From Cristatella mucedo (lineage: Eukaryota > Bryozoa > Phylactolaemata > Cristatellidae): DNA of 64,000 nucleotides. The DNA is taken from the NCBI GenBank assembly GCA_009760855.2, contig WPIO01000091.1, forward strand, positions 312,001 through 376,000, in the 5' to 3' direction. Below are positions 10,998 through 21,377 of the stretch, one piece after another. Numbering within the stretch: position 1 is the stretch's first letter; the number at the start of each line of letters is the position of its first letter. A program made the position numbers and the translations under genes. The notes under the pieces are model-generated. The model did no database searches. It saw only the letters and a list, made by a program, of their open reading frames with translations, and was not told the DNA's origin.

Positions 10998-11700
10998 TGT
11001 AACCGAGTTCTAGGGGTCAGAGGCTAGTTCCCGCCAAATCCCGCCATACTCCGGCCACGCTGCCGCTCGCCATGCCGCCGAGCTAGGGTTAGACGAGCGG
11101 CCATCAGGGTAAACCTCTTTATATTAACGCATGCGCCGACAACAAAAGGGTAACTAAACAAGTCAACAGGGAGGGTCCGATACACAGTACACTATGGGGG
11201 CGCAAGACGATGCAGCAATCGCGAACAAACGTCTTAGTTGGGGTCAGACGGCTTCTTCAGTCCTGTCGTTGTACCGACTCCGAATCCAACAGTACGAGCG
11301 TACGCCGTCTAAAACCCTGCTGGCTTAGTAATTGCTTGGCTAGTCTGAGTCGATAATTACCACAGTCGTGAGCTTCTACCGAAAGACGCCAATACACGGG
11401 GAACGCGGAAGATACAAGTCAACAACGAGCGAGCTATCTAGCTCAGCTCGGGCTTCGAGTACCCAGTCCCTCGCGTGCGTGGCAGCATCGCCGGAGCACG
11501 CCTGCACGAATCCAGGTGCATAACTCGGCGAGACAGGGAGCCTCCAACACCACGACTTACTTATCCAACTTCCCGCACCCAGGAGCCCCAGTGACCTCAC
11601 GTCACCACACATCTGGCAATGCATAGGTCCGACTCCGGCCTAGCCGGTGAACCTCATTATAGCCACCTGGTCCCAGCCAACCGAACCCAGCCTCGGTACA
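10998..11700 (-). mobile_element. Solo LTR1, inserted inside LTR2
   Basis: This is a 703-bp segment with ends TGTA...TACA (on the minus strand TGTACCGAGG at 11700 and CTCGGTTACA at 10998). It is flanked by a perfect 4-bp direct repeat, GCAT, at 10994-10997 and 11701-11704. The same sequence is found at 54097-54836 and, interrupted, at 35011-36964. No internal region or second LTR is present, so it is a solo LTR left by LTR-LTR recombination. The plus-strand LTR2 copy lacks it at the equivalent place (around 58673). Confidence 0.88.
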
Positions 11701-11831
11701 GCATTAGAAGCCCAGGAATAAAGTGCGGTCCGCTGTTGGTAACATTTCGCACCTCAATGTAGGCGTCCCATCTAGACCATGAAATGTCTCGTACTCTTTT
11801 CGGCTCGAGCAAACTATTTTCTGCAACCAGT

Positions 11832-12108
11832 TGTTGTGTGACTGTGTGTCAAGTGGCGGCTGTTCTAGTGGGAGTCTCACGGAGACACAGCGGGTGCGTG
11901 CGAGCAGTGAACGAGACTCTGCTTTATTACTCACAACGGGCACATATATGGAAGCTCAATCAATCGCAGCAACGACACGAAATATAATCTGCATTAGTGG
12001 CCCGACGCTGCGCTGCTTTATTGGCTTAAGTATTGGCCACAGCTGAGGCATGTGCATTAGTGTCAGACGCTATGCTGATTATAGCAGAAGCCGCATTCGC
12101 ACACAACA
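11832..12108 (-). repeat. LTR2 5' LTR (277 bp)
   Basis: On the minus strand it starts TGTTGTGTGCG at 12108 and ends CACACAACA at 11832, giving the TG...CA ends of an LTR. A possible transcription element, AATAAAGCAGAG, lies near its middle. It is followed two to three bases later by TGGTTGCAGA, a plausible primer-binding site whose tRNA I cannot name with confidence. Confidence 0.8.
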
Positions 12109-13100
12109 GCACCGACTCTCGGCGATGCCGCCGCCACACAGTCTGCTAGAGTAATGCTGTTCCCGGCGGAGGCTGTTTTCGGCGGCTAAGCCAAGAAGCC
12201 GACACGCTTACGGAAATGACTTGGGTCCAATCGCCTTTGATGGGAATGCGGCCGCTTTCGAGCAGCCACTTGATTCATGGTCTCATTGCAAACCTCATTG
12301 AGTTTTGGTCAGGCTTTTGTCAGTTTTAAATAATCGACCGCAAGTTAAGCGCCTAAAAGGTGGATGAACCAACTGTCTAATATAAGGCCTGCCTAGATTG
12401 CTCATCGCATCAAATTATTTTTTATATACTGAACATTTATGCCGTGGCTTCGGCGTCTTCACAGCAGTGGTTGCTTTTTCAGATGGCTTCATCCGGGCTG
12501 GAAAAGTAAACACTACCAGCCTTTTAAAGAAAGTAAAAAAAAATTATTACCTAGCAGCATTAGAGCGTCCCCGCCACTTCTGGCAATAATTCCGACTTAA
12601 GAATTCTTACAGAAGCTAAGATATCCAGCGTAAGCCAGTGCCGCCTTTGCAACTCTCCTTGGGTTTGATTGGGAACCCTTCGCGACTGTAATAACCCAGA
12701 ACACAAGCAATACCGATTAAGGTTTCTAGATAACTCACATTGTTCACTGAGTGATATAAATTAGAGCTCACTAGCTGTAACGTGGTGCCAGGCATCTTCG
12801 GCACTAGACCTTATCCATGATGAGGCGGCGCAAATAAAATAAACCTTTGCGAAGCGTCGCCTGCCACTAGCTATTTATGTGTACGAATTTCAGAGTGCGC
12901 CAGACATCTTTTGGAAATGACACCATTGAATATATGTTTAGCTTAGAATGAGGGAGAAAGAGAGACTGCGAGTGTGTCTATTGCAACTTCTAAGTGATGA
13001 AAGGGTTTTTGACTTAGCAGTCCGACAATATTTTAGGAGCTTCCAGAGCCAACACATTTCAAACTCTGTTGTGCATATCATTTTTTAAACTGACCGTAAA
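12109..13100 (+). repeat. Tandem unit 5, left end missing
   Basis: The sequence resumes at the unit position CCGTTTTCAGAGG...AAGCC of unit 3 (6630) and carries ATGACTTGGGTCC (12218), ACTGAACATTTATG (12427), TGATGAGGCGGCGC (12817) and GAGAGACTGCGAG (12958). It follows the LTR2 5' LTR directly. The part of unit 5 before this point, and the right half of unit 4, are both missing. Confidence 0.6.
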
Positions 13101-13117
13101 AATATTCGATGTACCAT

Positions 13118-13290
13118 TCTTTTAGTTTGAAGCTCTGCAGGCACGTTGCTGGCCGTTGCATCTTCAAAGTCCTCAGACCTTGGCTGAGAGCCAACCACGA
13201 TACCGTAATAGCTGTCGTTCCCTGCTCCTGAATATGCCTTCGCATCCAAAGCGGACGTGCTCCTGGAGTCGTCCTTTTGACAACTGCAGT
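13118..13290 (+). repeat. Tandem unit 6 fragment
   Basis: The stretch from GGCACGTTGCTGGCC to GAGTCGTCCTTTTGAC matches unit 3 at about 6340-6500 (GGCACGCCACTGGCC to GACGTCATTTTTGACC). The order in unit 3 includes TGAGCTAATC where this copy has TGAGAGCCAACCACG. The array appears to end here. Confidence 0.5.
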
Positions 13291-13299
13291 ATACTCAGA

Positions 13300-13829
13300 G
13301 TTACCTATCAGCTTATTATAACTAAAGTTGAATATGTTCATAAGAATATCTGATGTAGGAATACTCCGCTAATAGGAATAGCAGTTTCGCATCGCAGATT
13401 CAGCCTAGCTAGGGTTTCAGTCAGAATATGGGAATACTCGGCCTATAAGAATGGCCATATGCCGACCTGGGCGCAATCTTATAAGCGGAGTCGACTGTAT
13501 TGTAATAAAGGTTACCCTTCCACCGGAATTAAAGCGCTGCTATTTACTAAGATTGGTATAGAAACAGCGACTGCAAAAGGTATTCATCCAGTGCGATCGT
13601 TATTCTACTCTTTAGCTGTTCATGGCAATAGCTAAAATGCGCTTACATACTTTTTAATAGTGTTTGTTCACGCTCACTGTCTTACGGTTTCCTTCTGGGA
13701 TTCGCAAAATATATATGTAGGTTGGCTTTTATTCTTTAAAAAGCTCTGCTCTTCGCTTTTGTATGCGTGGTAAACAGCGAATGCGTTTCATGGCTCAAAG
13801 TTTGTATATGTGTGTCGTTTGTGCAAGAA
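13300..13829. other. Unassigned region
   Basis: I recognise no gene or repeat between the end of the tandem array and the LINE-B fragment. Confidence 0.4.
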
Positions 13830-14060
13830 TCATTCTACTTCCTGCTCACTACCTCAACTGCTCTCCTGGCTCTGCTATGCTTCCCATTTTTTCTTTGTTG
13901 CGTGAGATGAAGTCCGTTGGCTACCGAATGCGTACCGGAAGCCGCTAAGGGGCTGTGAGTGCGCTATACAAAACTCTCCTGCGTAATACCCACATGGTCT
14001 TTATGGCTTTTTTGAGTTACAGACTGAAAAAATTACATTACATTACATTGATTAAGAATG
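13830..14060 (+). mobile_element. LINE-B copy, 3' end only
   Basis: Family landmarks are CACTACCTCAACTGCTCTCC, TTGTTGCGTGAGATGAAGTC and TATACAAAACTCTCCTGCGT, followed by CCCACATGGTCTTTATG. The copy ends in a (TTACA)n tail. The same string is found in the opposite orientation at 27045, 31805, 33970 and 43452. Only the 3' UTR and the last codons are present. Confidence 0.8.
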
Positions 14061-16061
14061 CATCCTCTTGAGCTATTCTTTGGATGTGGTCATTTTTACG
14101 TTTACCGGCTTCGAAACTGAGGCAGTCATTTTTAGCCACCGTCTGCCGGTCGATGAGTGGTAGTGGCTGAGCCTCGGAGCAGCTACAGACTTACAAGCAA
14201 AGTCTATAGTTTTACCACCGATAACTTGGTAATGCTTTCTATACATCATCTGCTGTAAAGTGCCTACAATGAGGTTAAGCTATTTGAGAGTGCTATTCAA
14301 ATGTATGTATTATCTGTGTATTATCACTAATATTATTAGCATTAGCATCATTAAAAACTCAATTTTATCTATCAAATGGGTAGGATAGAGAGAGCTGGGA
14401 TGAGGCGACAGGACAAACGAGATATCAGGCCCTGCTGGTCCAGTTTCAAGCCTCCCTTCTTTTCGGTGTGCATAAACGTTAGCCAGCCCTCCGACTGACA
14501 AGTGTCCGCAACGGACCAGCATACTCTGCTCAATTAGAAGCAACTCTATCCTCTTGGCCTGTAAACCAATAACGGCCATTCATGGGCACCCTTGCGCAAC
14601 AGCTTTATTCAGCAGCAGCTGGCTGCATTTGCCACCGTCTGCTTGCCGCAGTTTTCTGCACGACGCAGTGTGCCACATTTCTCTGCACGACGGTATGCAT
14701 ATATGCTCTCGCTTACTGCAGCGCGCTACGATGCTCTGCAGACCAAAACGTCCGCTTTCACCGGGACCACTACTAGCACGAAGCAATGACCAGACAGCAT
14801 CTAGTGGCTTGGCCCTCGCTGCTTCGCGATGAGCAGTAAGCGTTCGTGCAGCGAGGCAGCGAGCGTCGTAGTGAGGCCCACTAGTCAATGATTTTAGCCG
14901 CGAACCTGCCGAACGAGATGAACCTGCTCGGACTACCGATGTACTTGCAATTTATTTGCTAACGCTTCCGATTTCTAATTCACCGCCACTGGTTACAGAG
15001 AGAATTTGATGGGTAAGAATAGTAAGCATTGTTAAAAATCGTTATCCGTCAAACTTTCTGACGATTAATAATGAGGAACTCATTTGCAGAGTGCCAAAGT
15101 TAGCCACGAAGGCGATGTCAAAGTACCGTTGTTACGAAATGGTAGGTGCACATTTGTGGGGAAGACGTTTACGTAATACGATGGAAGTTTTTTTTTAAAA
15201 CGGCGAGCTTGACACCATCACCTTGATTACGAACAATCAGCTTGGCCGCTGAATTCGAACGGAGCTACTTCCGAAATAGATGCAGTAAGTCGAAGCATCG
15301 AGATGTATGATGTTTTTTATGTATTAACATGATTAAGTTATTATGGCACATTATTGTGCCTTAAGACTTTGCCGTTAAATAAGCCATGGGCCTTGCCGCA
15401 GTTCACTCTCTTGGAGTAACACTAACGCTTCGTTCATTTGATTAGACCGTGCTATCAGTACAGCAAGTGCTTAAAAAGAGATTACGTTCTCTTAGGGAAT
15501 AGTACAAGTGCATTGTGATCGTCATGTAATTTAGTGGGTAAACTTGGAGCTAGGTTTTCTATAACGTGGAATCACAACTGCAGTTTCGAGAACCTTTCTA
15601 TGAAATGACAGCTGGCGAAAATGAACACTCTTATGAACCGCTTCATGACAACACAATGCCCAAACGGACCACGAACACAATTTACAATTCACATTTGCAA
15701 ACCAGCAAAAAATTCATTTACAGCGAAGCCATCAATTTAGCCCGTCACCAATGACGTGGAGAGAACCCCCACCGCAATCCTAACCTTCCTCCCGCTCGAT
15801 GGTAATCCTCTACTTTGAAGTATGCTCGAATCGTGCCAATTTAAAGAAAAGACTAAGTGACCCTTAGCAGCCTCTTCTGACGTCTCTTCGGTGCAAAAAA
15901 TTTAGCACTGCGGTTGCAAATTCGAATTCTACCGTTATTTTAAACCACTTTGAACTAGCAAAGACAAAACCGCTATATTTTTAACAAACGAAGATCGAAA
16001 AACTACGCCGTCGCTCGGAACATAAGAAAAACCAAGGCGAAACCACTGATAACACGCCCAG
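14061..16061. other. Unassigned region with decayed LINE/SINE tails
   Basis: Two short decayed copies of the LINE-A/SINE-2 tail are visible: GTAAAGTGCCTACAATGAGG then TGCTATTCAAATG at 14254-14310, and AAAGAGATTACGTTCTCTTAG at 15474-15495. The open frames at 14310-14888 on both strands overlap and show no motifs. I see no gene. Confidence 0.4.
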
Positions 16062-16418
16062 TGTTGTGCGTGCCTGTGGCTTCTCGGCCACTGGTGTGTG
16101 CCCCGCTCTCGGCGGGTGGTTGGGCGGTTAGTGTGGCCTTCGATGTGGGCGGGTGTTTGGGCGGTTGGTGCGACCTTTGGTGTGGGTGGGTGTTTGGGCT
16201 GTTGGCTCGGTGCGGCCTTTGATGTGGGCTTGTGGCCCACCAAGGTGGCTCACCACGGATGCACTCCCTTATCTGTGGCGATTCAGCCCCTAGCTCATAT
16301 ATATGTACCCGCAGGGGAAATAAAGATTAGAGTCTCGTTCACCGCTCACGTCGCCCGCTTGTATCTTCGTGTCTCCGTGAGACTCACTAGCTCTGCTGCA
16401 GCCGGAGATATAGTAACA
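16062..16418 (+). repeat. LTR2-related LTR with internal minisatellite
   Basis: It begins TGTTGTGCGTGCCTGTGGCT, close to the LTR2 start TGTTGTGTGCGCCTGCGGCT. The second half (CATATATATGTACCCG, AATAAAGATTAGAGTCTCG, GTGTCTCCGTGAGACTC) tracks the LTR2 sequence, and it ends GTAACA. Between these is an expansion at about 16125-16232: three tandem copies of a unit of about 40 bp built on GGGCGGTTxGTGxGxCCTT then TGTGGGxGGGTGTTT. No clear target duplication is seen. Confidence 0.6.
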
Positions 16419-16497
16419 TGACACCAGCTCACTTACGGGCTATAGGAGGGTTTTGAGTATTTCATGAGCCCGGCTGAAACATAGTCAGACGCGCCTG

Positions 16498-19400
16498 GTG
16501 GCCCCCCCCCCGACCGACGGGCCCAGCGACCCAACGCCGATAGCACGCCTGGCCGGCGGAGTGGGCGTGGCCAGACGAGCGAACGAATGGTCGGAACGGA
16601 CTAACTTAGTGATCATCAGGCTGTCTAACATAGTGGCCATCAGGCCTGTTGTAACCAAATCGGCCAGACTTAACGCTTGCCTCTGGAATCCTCGCTCAAT
16701 GTGCAATAAACCTCTAGTAATAAACGACCTTATTTCTGAAAATTGTATCGACCTGCTCGCCCTAACTGAAACTTGGCTGAAATCGATAAACTGCCCGACA
16801 ATTAAAGACGCTACTCCATCTGGTTTCACGTTCTTTCACACCCCTAGATCAATCAAAACTGGAGGTGGAGTTGCTATTATCGTGCGCTCGAAATTCAACT
16901 TCAAGCCGTTTGCGGTACCCTCGAAGCAGTCTTTTGAATCAATTGTCTTGGTCTCACCCGAAAACAAGCTACCGATAGTGGCAGTAGTCTATCGCCCACT
17001 AGGTACCAAATCCTCCTTTATCTCAGATTTCTCCGATCTCATTTCGATTTTGTATGCAAGAAATTGATCCTTCCTCACTATGGGTGATTTCAACGTTCAC
17101 TTTGATAACTTATCTGACGCTTTCAGCACCGAATTTCGTGCATTGACAGACTCATTATCTCTTGTGGCTCATGTGCATGGCCCTACCCACATCAAGGGTC
17201 ACACACTCGACCAAATTTTCTCATATAACTGCACTTTGTCATCACCAGTTATCACCAAATCCTGCTTATCTGACCACATGCAGATCTCATTCAATCTACA
17301 GTGTGTGCCCACATTCTCCTCTAAAATAACCTGTGAATCGCGAAACCTCAAGACCCTTGACATCGATGCTGTCCGTGCGAGAATATCTGCTTCACCTTTG
17401 CTGCTCAGTCCTCCATCCGATCTGTCATCACTGGTAGATTACTACTACACGACACTAGCTGACACGCTCGACGAGTTTGCACCTCTGACAAAGCGCACTG
17501 TGCGCCCCCGCCCAGACGGCCTATGGTTTACCACAGACATTAAACTAGCCAAGTCTACTAAACGAAAGCTTTAAAAGGCATTCAAAAGATTCGGACTAAC
17601 TGTCCATCGACAGGCATATGAAGACTACTGTAGGTCGTACCAATCAATCCTAGCAAAGGCCAAGTCTAGCTTCTATAGAAACATTGTTGAATCACAGATG
17701 CACAATCCAAAAATGCTGATGTCGACAATAAACCATCTCCTCAACCGTTCCCAGGTTAGCTCCTTACCTGATGATCCTTGTGATGATCTAGCCGATCGCT
17801 TCTCTCGATTCTTTGTGCAGAAGATAGACAATATCAGTGAATCCATCCCTGCGATGACAACCTTCCCACTAGAATGCTGTTCCTCGGTTCCTGGCTGCAC
17901 CTCAATGTCTGCATTTAAGCAGGTCACTAGTGATCTAGTCCTAAAGCTTGTATCTCAATCAAAGAAGACAACAAGTCCACTGGACCCTATTCCCACTCTC
18001 CTGCTCCTACGTTGCATTGATCTGCTGCTGCCATGCATAACCAACATCATTAATATGTCATTAGCCTCAGGTCAGGTCCCAGCACCTTTCAAAAAAGCTG
18101 TAGTCAGGCCACTTCTCAAGAAAGCTACACTATACCAAGAGAACTTCAGCAACTACCGCCGACTCTCCCTTCTGCCATTCTTATCAAAGACTCTGGAACG
18201 GGTCGTGGCAGACCAGCTGAACTCCTATATCGAAACCTCACACCTTGCTAGTAAGTTCCAGACTGGCTTTAGAGCTAATCACTCCACAGAGTCAGCATTG
18301 CTTAGGGTATACAACGACCTACTTACGAATGCAGACATGGGTAGAGTGTCTCTACTTGTTTTGCTCGATCTTTCGGCAGCTTTTGATACCATCGATCACA
18401 AAGTTCTTCTAGAGCGCCTCCCATCTCGCCTGGGCATCACTGGCACTGCTCTGCAGTGGTTCGGGTCCTATCTCAGTGGGAGACTCCAGAGTATTGACGT
18501 GAATGGACAAAGATCATCTGAAGTACCTCTAAAATATGGAGTACCTCAGGGCTCAGTGCTAGGTCCGGTTCTTTTCACGGTTTATACTCTCCCTCTTGCT
18601 GATGTGATTGCCAAGCACAATCTAGGCTTTCGCTTCTATGTGGATGACACTCGGTTGTACCTTTGCTTTGATCCCTCCCAGCCTTCGAGCACCTCAAATT
18701 CTCTCAACTCACTAGCTGCATGCATTGAGGACATCCGCACATGGATGGCAGCAAATTTTCTAAAACTAAACGATGATAAAACTAACTTACTAGTTACGGG
18801 CAAACCCAGTGTGATTCAGAAATTGGAAAGGCTGACTTTCAAAATTGGCTCTGCCAGCATATCTCCAGTTGAATCAACTCGAAATCTAGGTGTCATATTC
18901 CAAAGCGACCTCTCGTTAGACGACCACATCAGCTCTGCAGTCAAATCTGCCTATTTTCAGCTTCATAACATTGCTAAAATTCGGGCTTGTTTAGATAAAG
19001 ATACCACATCTAAGTTGGTCCATGCATTCGTGACATCCCGTCTCGACTTCTGCAACTCACTGCTTACTGGCCTACCAGCATGTGCGATCAGGCGATTGCA
19101 GCTGGTGCAAAACTCTGCAGCTAGGCTTGTCTGTCGTGAGCGTTGCAGTTGCCACATTACTCCACTTCTCGCCGACCTGCACTGGCTACCAGTCAAGCAA
19201 CGGATTGACTTCAAGGTTTTGTCGCTCACTTTTTGGTCTCTTCATTCTATGGCTCCAGCCTATCTTTTAGATATACTACCCCATCAGGCCAAGCATCGTA
19301 CTACTCGCTTTTCGGAATCCAACAGTCTGGAAATACCTCGTACAAACCTTAAATCCTTTGGAGACCGTGCATTTAGCTCGTATGCTCCCAAAGCCTGGAA

Positions 19401-19500
19401 CTCCCTCCTGACCTGCGTCAGAACATCCCCTGACCTGACCACATTTAAAAGAAACTTAAAAACACACCTATTTAGGACAGCATTTAGTGGGTCCCAGTGA
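16498..19500 (+). pseudogene. LINE-A EN-RT polyprotein, interrupted by two in-frame stops
   Basis: One frame runs the whole length, broken only by TGA at 17065-17067 and TAA at 17572-17574. The first third is an APE-type endonuclease that would nick target DNA. Motifs are WNPRS, TETWLKS, VVYRP, GDFNVHFD and SDHMQISF. The middle is a reverse transcriptase: SNYRRLSLLPFLSKTLE, FQTGFRANHSTESALL, LLDLSAAFDTIDH, VPQGSVLGPVLF, FYVDDT and LKLNDDKTNLL. The C-terminal part ends in KTHLFRTAFSG. The catalytic Y-x-D-D carries Val at the variable position, where the copy at 35432-36658 has Ala. The order and motifs fit the CR1/L2 group of non-LTR retrotransposons. The start codon is not certain. An ORF1 was not found upstream. 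Confidence 0.9.
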
Positions 19501-19736
19501 TTCGTCATTGATGTGCTTATGTTGGCTGACACTGTGCATGCTGCCACTAACCACATTTGCATGCTGACCCTGTGCATGTAACCCCTAACCATTTTATTTG
19601 TTTTGTTTGTTTTTCAAGCATGATTTTACTTACCATTCTATTGCATATCACTTTGCAGCAAATGTAAAGTGCCTAGAAAGAGATTAAGTTCTCTGAGGGC
19701 GCTTTATCAAGTGCAATATTATTATTATTATTATTA
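16498..19736 (+). mobile_element. LINE-A, nearly complete copy (CR1/L2-like)
   Basis: This is the reference copy of LINE-A in the window. It has an EN-RT reading frame (16498-19500), a 3' UTR of about 235 bp and an (ATT)n tail at about 19722-19736. The 5' boundary is uncertain, because the LTR2-related LTR ends at 16418 and only about 80 bp with a poly-C run lie between. Eight pieces of this family are recognised in the window. Confidence 0.88.
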
Positions 19737-19739
19737 ACG

Positions 19740-20750
19740 GACGCACAGATGCGAATGAAAATTATGGGGGTACACATGTATCGCCTCTCGCTGTTTTGAC
19801 GCTTCCGTATCAAACAAGTGCCTGACTTCAGTACTTACAATGTACATTTGCCACAGCTTGAGCTGTAACCAGCAGTACTAAAGGGGAGCGGAGCTGCACA
19901 ATTTCGGCAAGGCCGGATCCAAAATAAGTAACTAGTGGAAGTGCTAGACCGAACTGGAGTGCTAGCTAGGCCGCATCTGACCTGAAGGCTGGAGCTTGCC
20001 GACCTCTGGTCAAGAAAAATAGCATTACTGTTAGTGCGCGCTCTCATACGGAAAGTGTCAAGCAGACGATGTGCAACCTCAGCCTCCTTCCGCGATGCAG
20101 CTTCAGTGCGACGGCAGTTGCGCCCCCTACCGGCCGCGGTGCCTCACGTCCGGTGTTAGTGTCGCGCCGCAATAGTTTCTGCCACACCGACGAGGCAGGC
20201 AGGACAGACTTCACGAGCCGCGGCGCTCCTTCTCCTCCCGTCGTCTGATTCTAGAGTCATGGACGGACCAGGTGAAGCCTTTGTCAATCGACATCGGAGT
20301 GCTGCCGCCGGTGCGAGTCCCAGCTTGAGGAATAGCTAAGCCACCCACCGTGGGAGTGCGCTTGCTAAGGTCATAGGTAACCGGACCTATCTTTGCCGTG
20401 AAGTCAGTGCCCTAGCAGTAGCGGAGATGCTTTTGAGTTACGGGCCGCAAGCGCGCATTGCTCGAGCCGCTCAATCTCACGATCTGAATCTGCACAGTCG
20501 CGGTAGCTAGAATATCCATCTCCAACGCGATCACAGCGGCAGCTGCTGGTGGTAAACCATCATTCTAGTGGCGTTCTGCGTCAAAGACAAAAGTCAGAGA
20601 CGGATTTTATCCACCTAGTGGCCGTGATGCCATTTAGAACAGCGGGAATGTAGTCGCCATGAATTGAATTTACGGTCTGAGGTTTATGGCTAAGCAGAGA
20701 TTTGGAAGCTTTATCTCTTTATGTATTTTCAACTAAAAGGGTAGTCAGGT
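19740..20750. other. Unassigned region with a CpG-rich stretch
   Basis: The segment 20080-20290 is rich in G+C and CpG (CCGGCCGCGG, GCGCCGC, CCGCGGCGC). It contains an ATG at 20259 followed by CAGGTGAAG, which would serve as a splice donor after four codons. This could be an old promoter and first exon. No further exon is recognisable, so I do not call a gene. Confidence 0.35.
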
Positions 20751-21072
20751 TTGTGGCTTATATTTGTCATCTCAGGGTAATTTTAGGCTCAGTGATAAGC
20801 CTAGATAACCTGTGCGATGACTTTTGCTTTTTATGTTGGGTACGAGAGGAAATAGATAGCCCAAACTTTTTAAGGGGTCGAAGCACCGGTAACAGTAGGT
20901 TGGATCTAAGTTTGATTAAAAGAGGGTCGGGTTGGTAGGAGGACCGTTTTCAGCAGAAGGCGAAATTTCCGAGTGCGCCAAAATGCCCGAGCAGCCAAGC
21001 ATTAGCCAGAAGGATCCACGAAGCGTTAGCGGAGCCAGATAACGAATCGGCCGCGTTTTGATACGCTACCAT

Positions 21073-21230
21073 GCCGCACTGGTTTGGCTCAGTGGTAAAG
21101 TTGCTTGCTCTAAATGAGCGAGGTCAAGGTGAATGTATTCCAAGACCGAAGTTGTGGGCTCGAGCCCCGTGGCATTTGTTAAGAGCCCGAATACAGATTA
21201 AGTTCTCATATGGCGCTATGCATATAAAAA
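21073..21230 (+). repeat. SINE-2 copy (plus)
   Basis: The A box TGGCTCAGTGG fits the polymerase III consensus. The B-box region reads GGGCTCGAGCCCC. The 3' end is CCCGAATACAGATTAAGTTC followed by TCATATGGCGC, the same tail as the copy at 3472-3604 and related to the LINE-A 3' end. Confidence 0.75.
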
Positions 21231-21235
21231 ATATA

Positions 21236-21377
21236 ATTCATTTGTATGGCGCCCCATGAGAACTTAATCTCTATTCAGGCCCTTCACATATGCATCAGGG
21301 CTTGAGCCCACGACCTCAACCAAACCTTGATCGAGGCGAGCACCTTAACCGCTGGACCAAACCAGCTCGGCAAATGA
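21236..21377 (-). repeat. SINE-2 copy (minus), tail-to-tail with its neighbour
   Basis: On the minus strand the head GGTTTGGTCCAGCGGTTAAG carries the A box. The B-box region is GTGGGCTCAAGCCC. The tail CCTGAATAGAGATTAAGTTC then TCATGGGGCGCC meets the tail of the plus-strand copy at about 21231, giving a large imperfect palindrome. Confidence 0.75.

Larger units (their letters stand above)
9231..12108 (-). mobile_element. LTR2 retroelement, apparently non-autonomous, with an inserted LTR1
   Basis: On the minus strand the order is a 5' LTR (12108 to 11832), an internal region, a polypurine tract (9321 to 9311) and a truncated 3' LTR (9310 to about 9231). The internal region is collinear with a second copy on the plus strand at 58497-60371, which fixes the structure. 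Without the nested LTR1 (10998-11704 including its target duplication) the internal part is about 1.8 kb. That is too short for gag-pol, and I see no protease, reverse transcriptase or integrase motifs. It carries a tandem-repeat, alanine-rich reading frame instead. The movement machinery was probably supplied by another element. Confidence 0.75.

Noticed and set aside
14310-14888. Overlapping open frames on both strands at 14.3-14.9 kb
   Set aside because: Four frames of 60-100 codons overlap with no motif or conserved start. This looks like chance openness.
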